DNA of 64,000 nucleotides from Bacteroidetes bacterium B1(2017) (GCA_002256395.1 NKJG01000001.1:372001-436000), one strand, 5' to 3'; positions 19,401 through 26,894 are shown, numbered from the stretch's first letter. A program made the numbers and translations. Notes: generated by a model not told the origin, from the sequence alone.

Positions 19401-22108
19401 AATTGGTCATTCGCAGGGTTTGGATCAGTACTACCATTTGGAGAGCTCACCCAAACCTGAATATTATACATAGTATTGGAAGCAACAGTTACGCTACCTA
19501 ATAATATATTAGCACTTAAGGTTCCACTTGTTAAACTTCCCGAAAAGGCCACAGGAGTTTGTGTAACTCCATTAACACTCCAATTAATAGTAGCACTTAA
19601 GATGGTTCCTGTACCTGCATTTCTAATTTTTGCTGATACAGATTGAACACCGGCGGCATAAGGTGCTACCGGTAAAACTATTGAACCCATTGCCGCATCT
19701 AAAGCTATAGGACTAGCCTCGTAAGCACCAATATCCATAGGCAATGCACGGGTAGCTCCAGTAATATCTAAAGGAACTATTGAAATTAAATTATCTCCCA
19801 AACCATCATAAGCACCATCTCTTGGAGAGAAATTACCAGTAAGTGGGTTTACAAAATTTGGTGCATAATCAATACTATTTTGATCAATAGTTGTTATAAC
19901 TGCTTTCCAATTTGAAAGTGCTGGATAGTTTACTCCAAGGTAATTACATACATTATAGTTACTTGAATTACTATAGTATGAATTTTTATTCATGGTCGTA
20001 CCTGTTGTCCATGCACCCGTAGAATATAAGGCATGTTTAGCCCCTGTACCAGTTCTAGTAATAGAAACAATATTATTTCTAAAATCTAAAAAGCTAGTAG
20101 CAGAAGTACCGCCTGTGAAGTATAATGCCTGAGTAGGATTTGCGCTTGTTGAACTAGTATTATCAAACAATAGGGTATTATTATAAATACGATTACAGTA
20201 ACTAGTAAGGAAATAAAATCCGTATTGAGGACCATCACCTTTAATGTTATAAACTAAGTTATTTGAAAAGGTATTTGGTTCAGTATTTAAACCTGAGTAA
20301 TTAATACCATAAAAGCAATAGGTGGTATTTGTATTGGTTGGCGAACCACCAAATAAATTGGTTATCACATTTGCATCAAATGTATCTGACCTTGATGTGC
20401 TCGATAAATAAAATGCATAGGTGGTGGTAAGCGTAGTTTTTGTTGGTCGGCTAATGGTATTCCCTCTAAATAAGGTTCTATTACCAAAAGTCCAATAAAT
20501 ACCATACACATAAAAGTTTTCGATTCTATTATTTACAAACCTATTGGCCGAAACGTTGGTGGCAGCTGATGAAGGAGCACCAACAATACCATAATACATA
20601 CCCGCTCCACTTGGATTACCTTTGATATAATTATTAATAATATTGTTCCTATAACCTGTAATACCAGTGGTGGTAGGACTTGTTAAACTATTTGAAAACA
20701 CCACACCCGCCGAATTTGTGGAGGTGGATGAAGTTACCGCAGAAATATCAATAGTACTATTACGCACTGTATTTGAGTCTGAACCTAAATAAAAATGCAC
20801 ACCCCAACCGTAATTAATATTGGATGTTTTAATGTTTAAACTATCTAAAGTAATATACTTTGCTCCTTGAAATCTTACAACAGATAAGTTAGCTGCATTA
20901 CAATCGTAGTTTAGGGTACTACCATTTCCAAAGAAGGTAATGGTTTTTGTAGGACCAGCGCCTGGAATGGCCGTAAAGATTAGGCCTTCATTATATATTC
21001 CAGGAGTAACATTTACCGTAACAGATCCAGAAACTCCACAACTCATTAAAGCAGAATCTATGGCACCAAAGGTTTTAAAATTTGTTGTACCCGAACCAGC
21101 TGGATTTACCGTGTAGGCACCAGATAATGGTCCAGAACAATAAGTAACTATATTCTTACAAATGGTATCATTTCCAGGTGTATTATTTCCTCCGTAATTA
21201 GGACTACTAGTCCACGCCTTTAATGAATAAGAACCTGTAGTTGGAAGAGCAATTTGTGTAGTAAAAGTAGCTGTATACGTTGCTCCTGGCAAAATAGAAA
21301 GGGAAGTCAAAGATTGGGTAACAGGAAAGTTAGCATCCAATTGGTAATTGATATCAACACTTGTAATGGTGCTGGTAGAAATATTGGTAAAATTAAATGC
21401 CACAGTATTGTTTCCAACAATTGCACTAGCTGGTTGAGTAATAACACCCGACATTAAATCTGGAGTAGAGGCAGGAACCAAAAGAGTATAATCTTCGTAT
21501 TCTGCTGAATAGGTTATTGGTCCACAAGGGGCAGGTATTAATCCTTGTCCATCGCTAGCTACCCTTACTCTGTATGAACCTGCTGTTACGGTTGTTGGAA
21601 TAATGAAAAAACCTGTAACAATTGTATTTACTGCAGTTAAATTAGCTGAGGTATAAACCAATTCTGGCAAGGTTGTAGCAAAGGTTCCATCGTTATTATA
21701 ATCTAGGTAAATTCTAAATAGAGTTTGATTACTACTACCACCTTTAACAGAGAAATACACCGTATCTCCTGCTAAAGCACGAACAATCATGCTAGTATAA
21801 TTAAAATAAATTTGAGTACCAGTACCCGCTGTAGTTGTATTATTTATTTGTGTGGGAATTGCGGTGGTGTACAAGGTTACATTTTGTATACCCATACCAT
21901 AGTTGGCATTATTGGCGGCAGTAATGTTTGTACAGTAGTTTGGTGCTGTATAACATTGCGCTTTAAGCTCCAAATTAAAAAAGGGAACTAACAAGAAAAA
22001 AAACACCCATCTTAAGCCTAGTTTGGCTGTGGGTTTGGAATTTTTCGCTCCTAATTTAGGAGGACCAGATAAAGAAATGAATACCTGATTAAGTAGCTTT
22101 TTTTTCAT
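13472..22108 (-). CDS. Giant secreted beta-helix protein with T9SS sorting domain (2878 residues)
   Basis: A very large surface or secreted protein. The N-terminus has an unusually long n-region before the hydrophobic core 'WVFFFLLVPFFNLELKAQC' (about 34-52). A GEVED-type domain follows at about 125-212 ('IYLDYNNDGTF', 'SAEYEDYTLLV'). Then come four tandem modules starting near residues 320, 910, 1490 and 2065, each opening with a variant of 'GTYTVNPAGSGTTNF' and continuing as a right-handed parallel beta-helix rich in Asn ladders, with CARDB-like Ig linkers of about 100 residues between them. The C-terminus has an FnIII-like segment and a type A T9SS signal ('VYPNPF', 'GVYVIKATQG', last residues 'RKVVKE'). 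Likely role is adhesion or glycan binding; no enzyme motif is evident. Confidence 0.93.
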   Translation of the reverse strand: MKKKLLNQVFISLSGPPKLGAKNSKPTAKLGLRWVFFFLLVPFFNLELKAQCYTAPNYCTNITAANNANYGMGIQNVTLYTTAIPTQINNTTTAGTGTQIYFNYTSMIVRALAGDTVYFSVKGGSSNQTLFRIYLDYNNDGTFATTLPELVYTSANLTAVNTIVTGFFIIPTTVTAGSYRVRVASDGQGLIPAPCGPITYSAEYEDYTLLVPASTPDLMSGVITQPASAIVGNNTVAFNFTNISTSTITSVDINYQLDANFPVTQSLTSLSILPGATYTATFTTQIALPTTGSYSLKAWTSSPNYGGNNTPGNDTICKNIVTYCSGPLSGAYTVNPAGSGTTNFKTFGAIDSALMSCGVSGSVTVNVTPGIYNEGLIFTAIPGAGPTKTITFFGNGSTLNYDCNAANLSVVRFQGAKYITLDSLNIKTSNINYGWGVHFYLGSDSNTVRNSTIDISAVTSSTSTNSAGVVFSNSLTSPTTTGITGYRNNIINNYIKGNPSGAGMYYGIVGAPSSAATNVSANRFVNNRIENFYVYGIYWTFGNRTLFRGNTISRPTKTTLTTTYAFYLSSTSRSDTFDANVITNLFGGSPTNTNTTYCFYGINYSGLNTEPNTFSNNLVYNIKGDGPQYGFYFLTSYCNRIYNNTLLFDNTSSTSANPTQALYFTGGTSATSFLDFRNNIVSITRTGTGAKHALYSTGAWTTGTTMNKNSYYSNSSNYNVCNYLGVNYPALSNWKAVITTIDQNSIDYAPNFVNPLTGNFSPRDGAYDGLGDNLISIVPLDITGATRALPMDIGAYEASPIALDAAMGSIVLPVAPYAAGVQSVSAKIRNAGTGTILSATINWSVNGVTQTPVAFSGSLTSGTLSANILLGSVTVASNTMYNIQVWVSSPNGSTDPNPANDQLGALTAAAVSGTVTINSAGSGPGVFTSFTAFSDILRIGGLGGPVVANVLAGSGPYTEQAQFTATPGSSATNTVTINGNGEFLQFNNTDAGNIGIVNLIGTNYFTINNLKIRSLNASYGVGINLTAQANYNKIQNCFIDISSVTGSSLSAGIAITGSLGSPTTTGANGSYNLIENNTITGNSTGGPYYGISYCPTTSSNAANTFNVIRNNVLRDFTVYGFYMMYTAGSMISGNTLSRPTKASPSTFYGFYAVNGLAQDTIENNIIKQPFNSVQTSTGTFYGYYMVATNVPATRPIIIRNNQMYDIKFAGQLNAFYQVSASNLRIYNNTFVVDHAASTSTSTTYLYYNSGTPTTTTIRNNIFFLNRGGSGSKYIYYLATTGAGYVINNNVVHLKQAGTNNFVGYYAANFANLATWKTVNTNAYDQNSVSADPQFRLAIGPEFYQPGTDSVNNIGISTSDVPRDVMNVSRGLTPDPGAYEFSVPLADAGLSRISAPLSPLALGTQNVNVIVKSFGAAALTSADVNWQVNGTLQTPNTWYGYLLNGDSSSFTAGTYTFTNPGFYKIKAWTTNPNSVADSFPLNDTVSVTVCTPLAGTYTVNPSLPATDTNFVSIAAFVSTVQTCGVAGPITVNVAPGIYNGQLTFNGNIPGASAVNNIVINGADSATTRIIHDGSVQRATVIFNGAKNITLRNMSIEASAISGGGFGVLFTNAADSNRIIRCSIKTAILTSALSTFIPVVSTNSLINAGTAGNNGSFITIDSCRLIGGYYGAYLYNNTTPKATDNAIRNSEIIQTYYYPIMAYYQNKLVLHKNKIINAGNQTNISPISMYIYMCDGGVTITKNQIYGQLGGYGMYLFQNNGTSTNRNIIANNMIQLGSATNTSYGIYDAGNVYTDIAHNAVNNTSGDASYVSCAIYFNYAAPGTANSLRLVNNVFSAPNGAMALWCTNTASLSLSSMFINNNVYYSPSSYPFRIVNTIYPALLSYRTAMGVFISGIDTNSVWVQPSFFSSTNLRSITPQLDSMGFVLPTVTDDIDGTARSTNAPDAGVYEFARPGDDAGVISILQPTTPVSVGKNNVKVVIKNFGLNTLMSVNVNYTVGTTPVSRSYSGSLVPGAIDTVTFDSTSGPLGSDQRYDYLGGAVTMKAYTSTPNLVADVQNLNDTTSISFCSALNGVYTINPAGTGTSNFVSFAAAINRLNCGGVTGNVTFNVAPGTYTTQVDITTIVGASDTAKVLFQSSTRNSADVVLTSATATSIDNYTVRLRGANYVSIEKMTIRNTNATYGRVVSINKFTSNNTNTNNSGVKYCILEGINTTSTADQYAIIYGPSGDNATNLFFVGNTIKYGSYGVYLGGQNVISLFSPGLQIDSNIVFQPYWAGVYLLSRKDAKIRNNYIDGNPSYGYYNILLSGASGEVEIANNTIQSPSGTFGLYIANLNYYGEPGLAKVYNNVVNLNSTSTQYGIYLISSSSTQIMNNTIRCASSSTNYAFYHSGNTISVTTPQIVASNNIGLYNNILHSANGYPLYYANANAISGTNNSNNNLYYTTTANFAYLNGTNYAPSTMNTTFRNALYAGSDKRSLLAPLSFTSTTDLKPLVSSNTCWAANGRAQQTSYVSKDVTGATRSIAVATGAPDIGAIEFTPTTLPPAATITGSITGGTSQYVLSFGDTVGKVTWGFAGTLPSAISATYHTGALINDPTNNGNNTGAHYMDVFWRISATGGSFYSYDANFTFDPNMLGTVPSMSDIKLAKKQTGVNGTWVHYGSTLTTVDSVNYNFGVSGLTDFSDFTGTTDLSPLPVKLSRFEAIKDNSNALLLWQTASELNSSRFEIERAATGGAFEKVGAVKAAGNSVRTNSYSFDDLGVAGLFADKHVYYRLKMIDQDGKFEYSPVRMLDFSEDAIGEVQVYPNPFKEQVTVAFSNLTEGNVTVEIVDLYGKLVYKGEQQINASNPTIVVSALAKLSTGVYVIKATQGADVYTRKVVKE

Positions 22109-22255
22109 ATGTATTTAATTAATTTTTTTCACTTTTTTGAATACCGAAAACCGCCGAATAAAGAACGCTTTGAGAAAGTTATTCTATCCAATAAGACCTA
22201 TTACGGGTTTAACTTCCTTAATCTAAGTACATTTTAAAAAAGCAGAATAGCAAGT

Positions 22256-22302
22256 AAAAAAAAATGGAGGCCTTTCTATTACAGAAAGACCTCCATTTTT
22301 TA
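22256..22302 (-). terminator. Rho-independent terminator of the trans-sulfuration gene
   Basis: A 13-bp stem with one mismatch (arms around 22264-22277 and 22283-22296) and a 5-nt loop is followed on the minus strand by a run of T. It ends the gene stopping at 22323, before the giant gene. Confidence 0.85.
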
Positions 22303-22322
22303 AGAATAAATTAAGATTTTGT

Positions 22323-23477
22323 TTAGCCTAAAACCTCTTTTAAATCGGCTAAAATATCTTCAATATCCTCTACTCCTACGCTTAATCTAAGCAAATTATC
22401 TACCACACCGGCTTTTTCACGTTCTTCTTTTGGTATAGAAGCATGGGTCATTGTTGCAGGATGATTTATTAAGCTTTCCACCCCACCTAAACTTTCGGCT
22501 AGTGTAAATACCTTGAAGGCAGAAGCGATGTCAAAAGTTTTTTGCATATCGGCATCTTTCAAAACAATAGAAATCATACCTCCAAAACCACGCATTTGTT
22601 TTTTGGCAATATCATGGTTAGGATGATCTGTAAAACCAGGCCAATAAACCTTTTCAATCATTGGGTGACCTTTTAAGAAATTAGCTACTTGAATTCCATT
22701 TTCACAATGGGCTTTCATTCTTAGGTGCAAGGTTTTTAAACCTCGTAACACCAAGAAACTATCCATTGGTCCTGGAGTGGCACCACACGAATTATGAATA
22801 AAAGCAAGACGTTCATGTAATTCGTCGTTGCTAGTTAATAAAGCTCCCATAATTACATCACTATGTCCACCCAAATATTTAGTAACACTATGCATAACAA
22901 TGTCTGCGCCTAAGTGTAGTGGATTTTGAAGGTATGGAGAAGCAAAGGTATTATCAACGGCAAATGTTATATGATGAGTTTTTGCAATAGCCGCACATCC
23001 AGCAATATCAACTATTTGCATGGTAGGATTGGTTGGCGTTTCAACCCATAATAACTTGGTTTTTGAGTTAATATAGGGTATGATGTTTTCGGGATTACTT
23101 AAATCAATAAAGTGAAACTTGATTCCATAATTAGCAAAAACTTTGGTAAACATTCTATAGGTTCCGCCATACAAATCATTCCCTGTAATTACTTCATCGC
23201 CTGGAACAAGAAGTTTGATAACGGCGTCAGTAGCACCCATTCCACTACTAAAACAAAGACCATGTTTAGCGTCTTCTAGGGCGGCCAAACATTTTTCTAA
23301 AGCTGTACGAGTTGGATTTTTACCCCTTGCATAGGCATAACCCTTATGTTTCCCGGGGCTTTCTTGCCAAAAGGTACTTGTTTGATAAATCGGGGTCATT
23401 ACAGCGCCTGTTGTTGGATCAGGCTCCTGGCCTGCATGAATGGCTTTAGTACCAAACTTCATTTGATGGTGATTCAT
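22323..23477 (-). CDS. Cystathionine gamma-synthase/lyase family PLP enzyme
   Basis: A 384-residue Cys/Met-metabolism PLP enzyme of fold type I. The PLP-binding lysine is Lys200 in 'MHSVTKYLGGHSD', with 'SSGMGATDAV' and 'VDNTFASPYLQNPLHLGAD' around the cofactor and 'ESLGGVESLINHP' near the C-terminus. The family includes cystathionine gamma-synthase (metB) and gamma-lyase; the sequence alone does not decide between synthesis of methionine and breakdown to cysteine, so no symbol is given. ATG at 23477 or six residues later at 23462 are both possible; the second gives the common start 'MKFGTKAIHAGQ'. It appears monocistronic. Confidence 0.93.
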   Translation of the reverse strand: MNHHQMKFGTKAIHAGQEPDPTTGAVMTPIYQTSTFWQESPGKHKGYAYARGKNPTRTALEKCLAALEDAKHGLCFSSGMGATDAVIKLLVPGDEVITGNDLYGGTYRMFTKVFANYGIKFHFIDLSNPENIIPYINSKTKLLWVETPTNPTMQIVDIAGCAAIAKTHHITFAVDNTFASPYLQNPLHLGADIVMHSVTKYLGGHSDVIMGALLTSNDELHERLAFIHNSCGATPGPMDSFLVLRGLKTLHLRMKAHCENGIQVANFLKGHPMIEKVYWPGFTDHPNHDIAKKQMRGFGGMISIVLKDADMQKTFDIASAFKVFTLAESLGGVESLINHPATMTHASIPKEEREKAGVVDNLLRLSVGVEDIEDILADLKEVLG

Positions 23478-23509
23478 AATAAATTTCTTATAAAAGTAAA
23501 TTGTTGGGG

Positions 23510-23517
23510 CAAACTTA
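23510..23517 (-). promoter_or_regulatory. Candidate -7 element of the trans-sulfuration gene
   Basis: The minus strand reads TAAGTTTG, an exact TAnnTTTG match, 33 bases before the start at 23477. No clear -33 TTTG is seen. Confidence 0.4.
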
Positions 23518-23570
23518 CATTCTCTAATTTAATTTGAACAGCTAAATTATTTAATTCTCAATGCTGCAAT

Positions 23571-23578
23571 TATATTTG
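23571..23578 (+). promoter_or_regulatory. Candidate -7 element of the TerB-like gene
   Basis: TATATTTG is an exact TAnnTTTG match. Transcription from it would begin near 23585, which puts the in-frame ATG at 23561 outside the message and supports a start at 23624 or 23648 for the downstream gene. Confidence 0.4.
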
Positions 23579-23623
23579 CGATTACAATTTTTAAAATTAA
23601 ATTCCCTACTCAAACTAATACCT

Positions 23624-23989
23624 ATGCCTACTCAATTTATCCATAAAATGAACAAAACCGAAGCAGGGTTTCATATCTTAATGATACTCAGCCTTGCAGA
23701 TGGCTCTTTACATAAAGCCGAGAGCTCTGTTATTTTGGATTTTTTAGAAAAGAGTTTCCACGAACCCATCGAAATTATTAAGGAGCAAGCTTTCTTAAGA
23801 GCATGTCCGGTGGAGGAAATGTTGAATCATTTTACTGAAACTGCACAACAATTCTATCGTATATCAACCGTAAAAGAGCGCAACGACCTTATTTCCTTTG
23901 CCATGAAAGTGGTAATGGCGGATGAGAAAATGGAAAGTGAAGAGAACGTTTATATCAATACCTTGTTTGATTGTTGGGGATTAGAATAA
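23624..23989 (+). CDS. TerB-like helical protein
   Basis: A helical protein of 121 residues with the look of the TerB/DjlA N-terminal fold: paired acidic helices 'ILMILSLADGSLHKAES' and 'FAMKVVMADEKMESEENVY', where the repeated 'AD-x-x' turn is the TerB metal-site signature. Members sense or bind divalent metal in stress or membrane systems, but this protein has no partner gene here. The frame extends up to an ATG at 23561, but the first 21 residues are hydrophobic and unlike the family and lie over a likely promoter, so I start at 23624. Its stop is directly against the stop of the opposite gene. Confidence 0.7.
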   Translation: MPTQFIHKMNKTEAGFHILMILSLADGSLHKAESSVILDFLEKSFHEPIEIIKEQAFLRACPVEEMLNHFTETAQQFYRISTVKERNDLISFAMKVVMADEKMESEENVYINTLFDCWGLE

Positions 23990-24850
23990 TTATCTACCCC
24001 CGCCCTTTGTTGCTTTTACTTTAATTGATTTTAGTGCTTTTAAATCAGAACTTGTGCATTTACATTTGTCGGGACTAGCTGTTGTATAATACATAAGCTC
24101 ACTATTAGCGGCACTTACAACCAATTTATTGCAGTATTTTTCGTCTTTTGAAAAGCAGTAATACACATAGCTATTGTCTTGCCATTTAATAGCTTTATGT
24201 ATTTCTTCTATATCAACTTCTTCTAAATCACCATCAAATAAGGTAGGACCATCTTCTTTACCTTTAAGTTCCAATTGCTTTTCTTCGATAAGAATTTTCT
24301 TATCTACCAATTGCATTTTATCACTAGGATAGTCGTTTACCATGCTACCCATACTTAAATCGCCGTTACTTTTTACTTGTACAGCATTATTAAAATAATT
24401 GTTTAATAATTGAACAGCTCTTGTAATTTCAGGCTCCCAATCGTTGGTATCAATTTTATTTCCACAAAACCCAAACGCAAGTAAATTATCTGGAGTTACT
24501 CTTCTACTAAATTTACGAGTAACAACTAAGGCATTCATATCCTCTTCTGAATTTGCAACACGAGCTTTAATTTTTGAACCTTTAGATTTACTAAAGTATA
24601 AGAACGCAAAATCTCCTTTTTTATATCTGTAAATGGCGGTGTCTTCTGCAAACTCATAACCGGTATAGGTCCAATAACGCTCAACAGCGGCAATTACCGA
24701 AGCACTATAGGCACTATCAGGAAATAATACAACTACTAACCTAGTATCTTTAAATTTCTCCAAATCATCCTTTTTCTTAAATGTACCAAATTGGGCAAAG
24801 GATTGAACAGCTGCCATTAGTAAAATAAAAATAAATAGTAGTTTCTTCAT
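23990..24850 (-). CDS. Exported protein of unknown function
   Basis: A 286-residue protein with a clear signal peptide 'MKKLLFIFILLMAAVQSFAQ'; the frame extends 16 codons further up to 24898 but that would bury the signal peptide, so I start at 24850. The mature part has 'DTRLVVVLFPDSAYSASVIAAV' and 'FGFCGNKIDTND' but no domain I can name. Three Cys residues cluster near the C-terminus ('SPDKCKCTSS'). It ends in a Gly-rich 'KGGGR'. It is convergent with the TerB-like gene with zero bases between stops, and downstream of the sigma-factor gene behind a terminator. Confidence 0.7.
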   Translation of the reverse strand: MKKLLFIFILLMAAVQSFAQFGTFKKKDDLEKFKDTRLVVVLFPDSAYSASVIAAVERYWTYTGYEFAEDTAIYRYKKGDFAFLYFSKSKGSKIKARVANSEEDMNALVVTRKFSRRVTPDNLLAFGFCGNKIDTNDWEPEITRAVQLLNNYFNNAVQVKSNGDLSMGSMVNDYPSDKMQLVDKKILIEEKQLELKGKEDGPTLFDGDLEEVDIEEIHKAIKWQDNSYVYYCFSKDEKYCNKLVVSAANSELMYYTTASPDKCKCTSSDLKALKSIKVKATKGGGR

Positions 24851-24910
24851 AATTGTATGTATGATTTCTTTTGAGTTAAAGCAATCGCAATTTGACAAAT
24901 TAAAAGATAA

Positions 24911-24945
24911 AAAAAAAGCAGTTTGAAATCAAACTGCTTTTTAAA
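24911..24945 (-). terminator. Rho-independent terminator of the sigma-factor gene
   Basis: AGCAGTTTG and CAAACTGCT form a stem with a 4-nt loop (24918-24939), extended by A/T pairs and followed on the minus strand by nine T. It lies 15 bases after the stop at 24960. Confidence 0.85.
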
Positions 24946-24959
24946 ACAAATAAACCAAC

Positions 24960-25499
24960 TTAGGCCACTTCCAATTCCTGCGAATACCCGTACATAGCGC
25001 CATATACAGAAAGGTTTTGCCTTAATATTCTTCTAGCCACAAAAATCCGTGTTTTAACTGTTCCGATAGGAATTCTCAACAATTCGGCAATTTCGTGGTA
25101 TTTAAAGCCACAAACATTCATCGTAAATGGCTTTTGTAAGCTAACTGGTAATTTTGCAATGGCCAATTCAATATCTTTTCGAATAAACTTTTGTTCTCCC
25201 TCGTTTTTAACCAAAGGAGCAACACTATCTAAATAATAGTCATTATCTGTTTGATCAATAAAGGTATTGCGTTTTACATTTCTTCGGTAATTATTAATAA
25301 AGGTATTCTTCATGATGGTATACAACCAACCTTTAAAATTTGTACCAGATTCAAATTTATCTTGATAGGTTAATGCCTTCAGCATGGTTTCTTGCAAAAG
25401 ATCATTTGTATCCTCTACATTCCTTGTTAATTGATAGGCATAATGTCTTAAAGGTTTTGCTTCCTTTTGAACCATTTTACTAAAATCTATCGATGTCAT
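24960..25499 (-). CDS. ECF-type RNA polymerase sigma factor
   Basis: A 179-residue sigma-70 family factor with only regions 2 and 4. Region 2 shows 'DTNDLLQETMLKAL' and the promoter-opening 'FKGWLYTIMKNTFINNYRR'; region 4 ends with a helix-turn-helix 'GFKYHEIAELLRIPIGTVKTRIFVARRIL'-like stretch at about 130-160. ECF factors redirect RNA polymerase to a small set of stress or surface genes. No anti-sigma gene is adjacent, so control is likely by transcription or a distant partner. A palindrome overlaps its candidate -7 element at 25530. Confidence 0.93.
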   Translation of the reverse strand: MTSIDFSKMVQKEAKPLRHYAYQLTRNVEDTNDLLQETMLKALTYQDKFESGTNFKGWLYTIMKNTFINNYRRNVKRNTFIDQTDNDYYLDSVAPLVKNEGEQKFIRKDIELAIAKLPVSLQKPFTMNVCGFKYHEIAELLRIPIGTVKTRIFVARRILRQNLSVYGAMYGYSQELEVA

Positions 25500-25828
25500 T
25501 TTGTTTAACTTTTAATTCGTTTTGTTAAACAAAGGTATTATTAATCCAATATCCTTTTATAGGTTGAACCAAAAATAGTGAGAAATAAGCATCAAAATAT
25601 TTCAATATCCTATTTTTCAGGCATTTAAAATTATATTAAAAAATTATTATCGCATATCACTAATCAAACTAAAGCAAATAAGAGGCAGATTTTCAAGATA
25701 GTCTCAGTTTTAAAAGTGATCACTAAAGTGGCATCTTGTTTACTTATTTTACTATTTGTCTAAACAAATCTTGTCAAATAATGTTAATTAGCTTTAGTTG
25801 ACCTCAAAATGTTTAACTTTGCCCATTA
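25500..25828. promoter_or_regulatory. Divergent control region between the sigma factor and PTPS genes
   Basis: This gap of 329 bases has no ORF. It holds a minus-strand -7 element TACCTTTG (25530-25537) for the sigma factor and a plus-strand TAACTTTG (25814-25821) for PTPS. Three short palindromes are present: TTTGTT-A-AACAAA (25521-25533), AGTGATCACT (25715-25724) and ATTTGT-CTAA-ACAAAT (25754-25769). The first and third share the core TTTGT..TAAACAAA, so one regulator could bind both ends of the gap. Confidence 0.5.
25814..25821 (+). promoter_or_regulatory. Candidate -7 element of PTPS/folE
   Basis: TAACTTTG matches TAnnTTTG exactly and ends only 7 bases before the ATG at 25829. If used, the transcript would be leaderless or nearly so. 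A TTG at 25798-25800 is closer than the usual -33 spacing. Confidence 0.45.
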
Positions 25829-26239
25829 ATGAACATAACTGTATCAAGAAAAGCTCACTTTAACGCTGCTCACAAACTACATGTGAGCCAATGGAGTGAT
25901 GAAATGAATAAGGAGTTTTTTGGATTATGTAATAACCCAAATTTCCATGGACACAATTATGATTTAATAGTGAGCCTGACGGGAGAAATAGATCCTATTA
26001 CAGGTTATTTAATAGACATGAAATTTTTGGGCCAACTTATTAAAGAAGAAATTGAAGATAGGTTCGACCATAAAAACTTGAATTTAGATTGCGAAGAATT
26101 TAAAACGCTAAACCCTACAACTGAAAACATAGCTGTGGTTATTTGGCATTTATTGAGAAAACGCCTAAAAGAAACATATACACTTAAAGTAATTCTTTAT
26201 GAAACAGAAAGAAACTTCGTTGAATACAACGGAAATTAA
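25829..26239 (+). CDS. 6-pyruvoyl-tetrahydropterin synthase/QueD family protein
   Basis: A 136-residue T-fold enzyme acting on 7,8-dihydroneopterin triphosphate. Zinc ligands are His15 in 'AAHKLH' and the two His of 'HGHNY' at about 40-42; the catalytic Cys is in 'LCNNPNFHGHNY', and the pterin-anchoring Glu is in 'YETERNFVEY' near the C-terminus. The 'CNNPN-HGHNY' form is closer to eukaryote-type PTPS (tetrahydrobiopterin route) than to the 'CxxLHGHxY' of QueD (queuosine route), so the pathway is open. It overlaps folE by 41 bases, which makes the next step of the pathway cotranslated. Confidence 0.9.
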   Translation: MNITVSRKAHFNAAHKLHVSQWSDEMNKEFFGLCNNPNFHGHNYDLIVSLTGEIDPITGYLIDMKFLGQLIKEEIEDRFDHKNLNLDCEEFKTLNPTTENIAVVIWHLLRKRLKETYTLKVILYETERNFVEYNGN

Positions 26240-26894
26240 AAATCTACACATAGAAATGGGCGAAGAGCATGTGGGATTTTCAATGGAAACACCCATTCGG
26301 GAAGACGCTTTTGAACTAGATGATGAGTTAAAAATTGAATTGATTGAAAAGCATTTCAAGGAAATAATGCTCATTTTAGGCTTAGATTTAACAGACGATT
26401 CTTTGCAAGGCACCCCGCATAGGGTGGCTAAAATGTATGTAAAAGAAATGTTTAAGGGCCTTGATCCTAAAAAGATGCCAGTGGCGAAGTTGTTCGATAA
26501 TAAATATCAATATAAAAATATGTTGGTAGAAAAGAACATTTCTTTCCACAGTGTATGCGAACATCATTTTGTACCAATTATTGGTAAGGCACATGTTGCT
26601 TATATTCCAAATGGCAAGGTAGTTGGCTTATCAAAACTAAATAGAATTGTACGATATTTTGCCCAAAGACCTCAGGTGCAAGAGCGTATGACCGTGCAAA
26701 TTGTGAATATGCTAAAAGAAGCTTTAAATACAACTGATGTTGCAGTTATTATTGAAGCAGATCATATGTGTGTAGCCATGAGAGGTGTTCAAGATATTAC
26801 CAGCAGCACAGTAACAGCAGAATATAGTGGCAAGTTCTTAGACATGAAAACACGTGAGGAGTTTATCCGCATGATTTCATTAGACAAGAACTAG
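26199..26894 (+). CDS. folE: GTP cyclohydrolase I
   Basis: A 231-residue GTP cyclohydrolase I that makes dihydroneopterin triphosphate, the first step to folate, biopterin or queuosine. Zinc ligands are the Cys and His of 'SVCEHHFVPIIG' and the Cys of 'DHMCVAMRG'; 'GLSKLNRIVRYFAQRPQVQERM' is the family signature region. The ATG at 26199 lies inside the PTPS gene; an internal ATG at 26256 would give a shorter 212-residue form and avoid the overlap, and both fit the family. The last four bases overlap the stop of hutI on the other strand. Confidence 0.95.
   Translation: MKQKETSLNTTEIKNLHIEMGEEHVGFSMETPIREDAFELDDELKIELIEKHFKEIMLILGLDLTDDSLQGTPHRVAKMYVKEMFKGLDPKKMPVAKLFDNKYQYKNMLVEKNISFHSVCEHHFVPIIGKAHVAYIPNGKVVGLSKLNRIVRYFAQRPQVQERMTVQIVNMLKEALNTTDVAVIIEADHMCVAMRGVQDITSSTVTAEYSGKFLDMKTREEFIRMISLDKN

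Noticed and set aside
14400..21900. CRISPR-like or DNA-level tandem repeats within the giant gene
   Set aside because: The repetition is at protein level with strong divergence; I see no identical spaced repeats.
23561..23623. Upstream start of the TerB-like protein
   Set aside because: The extra 21 residues are hydrophobic and unlike the fold, and a -7 element lies at 23571.
24851..24898. Upstream start of the exported 286-residue protein
   Set aside because: It would put 16 polar residues in front of a normal signal peptide; the ATG at 24850 is better.
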